From: Candidula unifasciata
Taxonomy: Eukaryota; Mollusca; Gastropoda; Stylommatophora; Geomitridae
DNA length: 64,000 bases
Direction: 5' to 3'
Assembly (NCBI GenBank): GCA_905116865.2
Contig: CAJHNH020000565.1
Coordinates: forward strand, 156,608 to 220,607
In this document: piece by piece, positions 59,156-64,000 of the stretch
Layout of the letters: every line of letters begins with the position of its first letter
Position numbering within the stretch: position 1 is the stretch's first letter
Notes under the pieces: generated by a model
Told to the model about the DNA's origin: nothing
Database searches by the model: none
The model's input: the letters and a program-made list of their open reading frames with translations, nothing else
Translations under genes and position numbers: made by a program

Positions 59156-59329
59156 TCTGCTGCGCTCTATTGCATGCTACTATTTCGATTTCTGACCCCA
59201 AGTTTAGCCTCCAATTTCTGCCAGACCATTTCTCATTTTAGTGCTTGAGTTTGTAATTTTTTTGGGCACATTTGATCTCAGAGTGTACCCAGTATATCTC
59301 CACTTGATTTTACTGCAGTCGATGCAGGT

Positions 59330-60135
59330 ATTTCTCCAGACATTTCTCTGATTTTCTCTCTTTTGTTTTTAAAAATTTATTCAATTTGATGTTCGTGATT
59401 TCCCCCACACATTTTTCTTTTTTCAAATGCATTCAACTTTCGTTCCACATCTTCGGTATATGTTAGAAATAAAATCACGTTAGCATTAAAGATTTGCAGC
59501 TTTATTTAACAGCTAAATAACTTGGAGCTGCCTATTTTGTTGAGGCTCTTGCGGACTGTTGTTGTTGTTGTTGTTGGTTTTTTTTTTTTTTTGCTAATGC
59601 ATATCATTATTTCCTACACGGTATCTCTCCTTGAGAGTCGCAATTGCTACCCAGTTAGGTGAAATGGTCTGCTACTTTCTTTGACTGGTATGTTCTCTAA
59701 CCTGACATCTACATGATCTGTTGCTGACATATTTCATTGATTTGTCTTCTCATAACTTATTTCTAGTCCTATTGTTTTCTGTGTGTGTTCTTTTTACTCA
59801 GCAGAAGAATATAATCTGCGAAATCCAGATCCACCAGTTGTCAATTCTAAATCCAGTCAATGTCAATATTGCTTTTACAACATTTACTAATTACCCAATA
59901 ACTGGCTACTCTCAACAACGAGAGGAAGAGAGAATGTTGCAGGGTTTTACTCCAGTTTCCACTAAAAACCGGTCACTTAGACCATTTTCAGTGCGCACTG
60001 CACATTCTTGTATGCCGTAGCATTCTAAAATTCCTCATAGTGAAATTGTCTGTAAGCTGTCAAAGACCTTATTGAAATCAATAACATTCAGAATGAGAGG
60101 TCGTTGCTTCTCAGTATGTTCTTCTAGAATAAGTC
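59330..60135 (-). pseudogene. Degenerate LINE reverse transcriptase, second copy of the 30-kb family
   Basis: On the minus strand, motif A reads NVIDFNKVFDSLQ (about 60055-60095) and motif C reads VDLDFADYILLLS (about 59800-59840, one catalytic Asp changed to Tyr). The plus-strand stretch 59330-59475 (CAGACATTTCTCTGATTT and ATGCATTCAACTTTCGTT) parallels 29985-30110, so both copies belong to one family. The frame is interrupted by many stops. An A/T run and (GTT)n at 59560-59592 interrupt the C-terminal part. The piece carries no 3' tail that I can identify. Confidence 0.72.
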
Positions 60136-60861
60136 TCAGAGTCTTAGGAAGTTATACACATATATATATATATGCGTATGTGTGCCAGGTCGGTCTTTTT
60201 AACTCCGGCATCCAATGAAGTTAATCCCGCGTTAAGCCAATCAGGGGACCTGCGATTTGTTATTTTGCACTTGGGTTCTCCCCGTTTGCAGTCCCTTATG
60301 GTTTTACCGATCAGTACGAATTGTGTAATCGCTTATTAAATGTATTTCCGGTGGAGAGCACTGGGGTCGATGCTAGCCTTATCTTGGGAAGCAGAAATGC
60401 AACGTGAAGACGTTTTGTTGTGACACAGCAGAGTAGGTTTTATGCCTTGGCTGACTGCTGGCCTAAGAGGGAAGATTCGACCGGCGGACAGATAGAGCAA
60501 TGCAGGTTTTATGCCTTGGCTGACTGCTGGTCTAAGAGGGAAGCTTTGACCGGCGGACAGATTGAGCACAGCTCTTCTGATGTGGATGATTCTGCAGAGT
60601 GCTTTATTTAAAACATTTTGATCTACTTTTTCTTCGGAACAAACAAGGCAGACTGAAGAAGCGACCATGTTCCATGAGCAACACATGGTCTCTACAATAC
60701 AACATAGGCTTTGTGCTATGGAGAGGAGAAACTTCATCCTTGGTTTTAATAGGTCTCCGAAACAAATGGAGAGGCAGCAGTTACGTATTATAAATCTCTC
60801 TCGTGTGGCAAAATAAAGGCTAACGAGCTTTCACGTGTGCTATGTCTAAAAACTTGATATT
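60136..60861. other. No gene seen; 70-bp direct duplication at 60432-60570
   Basis: AGGTTTTATGCCTTGGCTGA and CTAAGAGGGAAG, plus GACCGGCGGACAGAT, occur twice, about 70 bp apart. A short (TA)n lies at 60160-60174. Nothing else was recognised. Confidence 0.55.
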
Positions 60862-61018
60862 AAGTGGCAAGACAAGATCACAAACACTGAGGTACTGGAA
60901 AAAAACAAGGCATTACAACCGTTTTCTCACTGCTTAGTCTCCGAAAGTTCAGGTGGCTGGGTCACCTGAAGAATGAAAGGTGCCTGAATAACAAAGGACA
61001 TCCTCTATAAAATTTTAA
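60862..61018 (+). pseudogene. LINE ORF2 C-terminal remnant
   Basis: The plus strand reads WQDKITNTEVLEKNKALQ and, after a frameshift, LLSLRKFRWLGHLKNERCLN. The WxDxITNxEVLxR plus RWLGHxxRM pair is characteristic of the region after the thumb of non-LTR reverse transcriptases. The piece is about 50 codons and broken. Repeat D follows at 61068, as it also does near other LINE ends. Confidence 0.65.
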
Positions 61019-61067
61019 AGATAATGTATAATTTAGTTAGAAAAATGTATGTATGTATGAAAGTTGT

Positions 61068-61270
61068 ATCCCACCAGGACATCAAACAAGCAATAAATAC
61101 ACTGTGACACAAAGTGCCACCATGCGGATGAGGATTAGCCGTGGAGATGTCCCGGAAACCCCAATCAGCCGTTAGGCCATATTTATGACCCGGCTATATT
61201 TAGGGCCCCCGGCAAAAGCCAGGGTGGGGCTTTAAAATAACTTAAAATTGCATAGCACACGGGGATGACG
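61068..61270. repeat. Dispersed repeat D, copy 3
   Basis: Begins TATCCCACCAGGACATCAAA after (TGTA)n and follows the family through AAAGTGCCACCATGCGGATG, GTCCCGGAAACC and GGGGCTTTAAAATAACTT. The terminal hairpin is partly degraded (GCATAGCACACGGGGATG). It is followed head-to-tail by copy 4. Confidence 0.85.
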
Positions 61271-61296
61271 GGGATACCAGAAAAATCTATATCTTC

Positions 61297-61512
61297 TATT
61301 ACCCAACCAAGACATCACACAAGCAATAAACACCCGATGACACAAAGTTCCACCATGCGGATGATGATCATCCGTGGAGAGGTCCCAGAAACCGCGTTCA
61401 GCCATAAAACCATATTTATGGCCGAGCTATTTTGCGGCCCGTGGCAAGAGCTAGAGTGGGGCTTCAAATACCGAAAAATTACATCCCGTAAAGGAATGAC
61501 GAGAATACTGGG
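61297..61512. repeat. Dispersed repeat D, copy 4
   Basis: Begins TTACCCAACCAAGACATCAC and includes CAAAGTTCCACCATGCGGAT, GAGAGGTCCCAGAAACCGCG, TTTGCGGCCCGTGGCAAGAG and TTACATCCCGTAAAGGAATG. Same orientation as copies 3 and 5. Confidence 0.87.
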
Positions 61513-61536
61513 GAAAATGAATGAATGAATGAATTT

Positions 61537-61636
61537 CTACCCCACCAGGACATCACACAAGCGATAAACACCCGATGACACAAAGTGCCACCATGCGGAT
61601 GAGGATCACCGTGGAGAGGTCCCAGAAACCGCGTTA
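61537..61636. repeat. Dispersed repeat D, copy 5 (truncated)
   Basis: Preceded by (TGAA)n and begins CTACCCCACCAGGACATCAC. Matches the family to GTCCCAGAAACCGCGTT, then stops abruptly at 61636. Confidence 0.87.
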
Positions 61637-62269
61637 CTGGGGAAAAAAGTCAATTTGAAAATTGCGGACACCCCTCGTGAAAGCGTAGTTTGGGTGACAA
61701 TAATCATATTAAAATAATTGTCGAGTTTGATTGTATTCTTATTGCGACATTCCCTGCGTTGTTTGGACAATATCCGCAACAGACTACACGTTACAAAACC
61801 TCGATTTTCTTGTGTCTAAATATTCCCCCCGAACGGTAACTCTCTTGACTATCTGCAGAGAGCTAATAAAATCGCGGATTATCGCTCTTGGCCCAGTATT
61901 GTCTAGCACGTATGGCGCTCTCATGAATGTCTTAGCCAGCTCAAGGGAGACAAATTCTCACCGGAACAGCCACGATATATTTCATTATGGATGTAAGTGA
62001 TTTTCTCCTGTACCTGTGACGATACGATGGATGGACGGACGGACACGATGTTCTATTTTCCATACTCAATAAGTTATTAACATTTTCTAGCTCAAGCCTA
62101 AAAAAAAAAAATCGCAGTTTCCATTCCGGCATTCGAGGACAATTTGAAGAATTACACAGACCCATGATGAGATACTTTCAGCCTCAGATTCATTTTTACT
62201 GAAACTAAGAAACCTCTCTGGTCTTTTTATAATCAACAAATAATGGGAATTGTCTATTTTGGAGCAGTA
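61637..62269. other. No gene seen
   Basis: Apparently unique sequence with an A run near 62099-62110. An 89-codon plus frame at 61731-62000 has no recognisable motif. Confidence 0.45.
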
Positions 62270-62725
62270 GTAGTAGTACTTTTACCCCACTAGGGCCCGG
62301 CTCTCTAGCGTAGTTGGCTAAACCGGATTGCGCGGAGACCAGGTGACGAACTCCTTGTGGTCCAGGTTTAACCCCGGGGGTATGCAGAAAAGCCACATTT
62401 TCTCCTAGATTTACGGTATTTACAATGGAATCAAGGCCGAAAGGTTGCGATATCCATAATACCCAGCCTAAGGGTTAACAACTCATGGCTTCTGGATACT
62501 AAAACAAACAAACAAACCCCACTAGGACATTACACAAGCGATAAACATCCGGTGACACAAAGTGCCAACATGCAGATGAGGATCACCCATGGAGAGGTCC
62601 TGAAAACCGCGATCAGCCATTAGACCATATTTACGGCCGGGCTATATTGCGGCCCTTGGCAAGAGCCAGGGTGCGGCTTCAAAATGACGAAAATTTGCAT
62701 CCCACAAGGGGATGACAGTGATAAT
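62270..62725. repeat. Dispersed repeat D, copy 6, split by a SINE
   Basis: The first bases TTTTACCCCACTAGG (to 62294) are separated from the remainder (62517 onward, CCCCACTAGGACATTACACA) by SINE B. The copy is otherwise complete to the hairpin CATCCC-ACAAG-GGGATG at about 62699-62715. It is preceded by (GTA)n. Confidence 0.88.
62295..62516 (+). mobile_element. SINE family B, full-length copy with target duplication
   Basis: A 222-bp tRNA-derived retroposon. A-box-like TAGCGTAGTTGG (62306-62317) and B-box-like GGTTTAACCCC (62365-62375) form the polymerase III promoter. The body has GCAGAAAAGCCACATTTTCT, CTAGATTTACGGTATTTACA, GGAATCAAGGCCGAAAGG and ACCCAGCCTAAGGGTTAACA. It ends ACAAACAAACAAA. 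It is flanked by a perfect 10-bp duplication CCCCACTAGG (62285-62294 and 62517-62526) lying inside repeat D, so the insertion is younger than that repeat. Confidence 0.92.
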
Positions 62726-63011
62726 TATATTAAGAGCAGTTATCAGTCTCTTTGCTGTGAAGATAGACAATTCGTTCAGACCATATTTGGGCGTTATCAC
62801 AATACAGTCCCGTACTGGCTAAAGACAGAGAATAGCAAACTGATTGTAGAGTGAGGAAGATAAAAACAGTGGCCGCTTGTTGAAACTTGACGTTGGCAAG
62901 TGGCGTAGACCTAGAGCAGGAACACTGTCGAGTGAAAGTGGCAGCAGTAGATAAAGAGAAACAACCCAGGATAAATTATAGTGAGAGCGAGGTAACTGGA
63001 GATAAAGAGAC

Positions 63012-63078
<67 letters not shown>

Positions 63079-63389
63079 GCAAGAGAAATAGAAACGACTC
63101 CAGAAACGACACACTCGCACACACACACACACATTGTGAGCAGCAGCTAAGAGCAGGTTGGGATGACCGCAGGGCTCTCATGCAACCGAACAGGGTTCAA
63201 ATCTTCGGTATACTTGGCTATTCTTTTTGTCGGGGACAGTAGCCATGCAGCCTCAAGACTAATGACCCCTTCCCTTCCTCCTACAACCTCCCTACTAACC
63301 CCTTCCCCTCACTCTCCCTATACTGCCAAAAATGTAATTAGGTCAGTGAGGAAAACTTAAAAAACTGAAGCTCATCATTGCTAGAACTA
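62726..63389. other. No gene seen; GA microsatellite at 63016-63080
   Basis: (GA)n with AAAGAGAAAG interruptions from about 63016 to 63080, then a short (CA)n near 63115-63132. No coding or RNA content recognised. Confidence 0.6.
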
Positions 63390-64000
63390 ATGGAGCGACA
63401 TGTTATGTGCACCCAGTGTGCTATCTGCAGTGACGTGTTATGTGCCCACAGTATGCTATCTTCAGTGACGTGTTATGTGCACACAGTATGCTATCTTCAG
63501 TGACGTGTTATGTGCACCCAGTGTGCTATCTTCAGTGACTTGTTATGTGCACACAGTGTGCTATATTTAGCGACATGTTATGTGCACACAATGTGCTATC
63601 TTCAGCGACATGTTATGTGCACACAGTGTGCTATCTTCAGCGACGCGTTATGTGTACACAGTATGTTATCTTCAGTGACGTATTATGTGTACACAGTATG
63701 TTATCTTCAGTGACGTGTTATGTGCACACAGTGTGCTATCTTCAGTGACATGTTATGTGAACACAGTGTGGTATCTTCAGCGATGTGTTATGTGCACACA
63801 GTGTACTATCTTTACTGACGTGTTATGTGCACACAGTGTGCTATCTTCAGTGACGTGTTATGTGCACACAGTGTGTTATCTTCAGTGACTTGTTATGTGC
63901 ACACAGTGTGGTATCTTCAGCGATGTGTTATGTGCACACAGTGTACTATCTTTAATGACGTGTTATGTGCACACAGTGTGCTATCTTCAGTGACGTGTTA
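63390..64000. repeat. 35-bp minisatellite, about 17 copies, runs off the window
   Basis: Units GTGACGTGTTATGTGCACAC plus agtgtgctatcttca repeat every 35 bp with variants (AGCGACATG, GTGTACACAG, TTTACTGACG). Most units contain the palindrome TGTGCACA. The array continues past 64000. Its frames (CTQCAIFSD-like repeats) are by-products. Confidence 0.95.

Overview
This window is non-coding-rich nuclear DNA of an animal. The best host-gene evidence is a single exon of a rhodopsin-family neuropeptide-type GPCR (minus strand, 40428-40996). Everything else I can support is mobile or tandemly repeated DNA. The mix of RTE-like LINEs, an RNase H-bearing LINE, tRNA-derived SINEs and a hAT element, together with the GPCR style (GFPGN in TM1, RMKP after it), suggests a lophotrochozoan, most likely a gastropod mollusc. 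That assignment is an inference and could not be tested by searching. No operons, bacterial signals, tRNA or rRNA genes were seen.

Tandem repeats: I count about 22 separate arrays covering roughly 24 kb of the 64 kb (hand estimate). Most units are 25-41 bp. The largest is a 7.7-kb array of a 37-bp unit (10583-18312) with a 30-bp derivative and a duplicated block of 24 units. Other units are 39 bp (1117-2170, 21852-22478, 47858-48392), 30 bp (3230-4080), 32 bp (8285-9040), 41 bp (23252-24245), 40 bp (24617-26258), 38 bp (27352-28835, 41385-41830), 25 bp (31612-32640), 68 bp (32995-33872), 18 bp (35855-36296, 37270-37692), 75 bp (45300-46940), 35 bp (42135-42325, 55495-56245, 63390 to the window end) and 12 bp (57620-57915). 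Long GATA arrays lie at 34930-37192. Nearly all long open frames in the window are by-products of these arrays.

Mobile elements: an RTE-type LINE at about 4700-8295 is split by a second, 5'-truncated copy of the same family flanked by a 6-bp duplication. A 2301-bp hAT element (51232-53532) keeps its terminal inverted repeats and a perfect 8-bp target duplication, but its transposase is broken. SINE family A (tRNA-like head, at least nine copies) includes a 285-bp full-length copy with an 11-bp duplication at 18552-18836. SINE family B has two copies, one inserted into dispersed repeat D with a 10-bp duplication. Repeat family C has three copies and repeat D six. Several LINE C-terminal stubs are scattered about, as is a probable 5' LTR with primer-binding site (43994-44583). 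A segment holding a GATA array, an 18-bp array and a SINE was duplicated in tandem (35780-36625 and 37194-38020).

There is no sign of genes acting together in a pathway. The interest lies in how SINEs, LINEs and minisatellites arise from and interrupt one another, above all the 68-bp array that grew from a SINE head.
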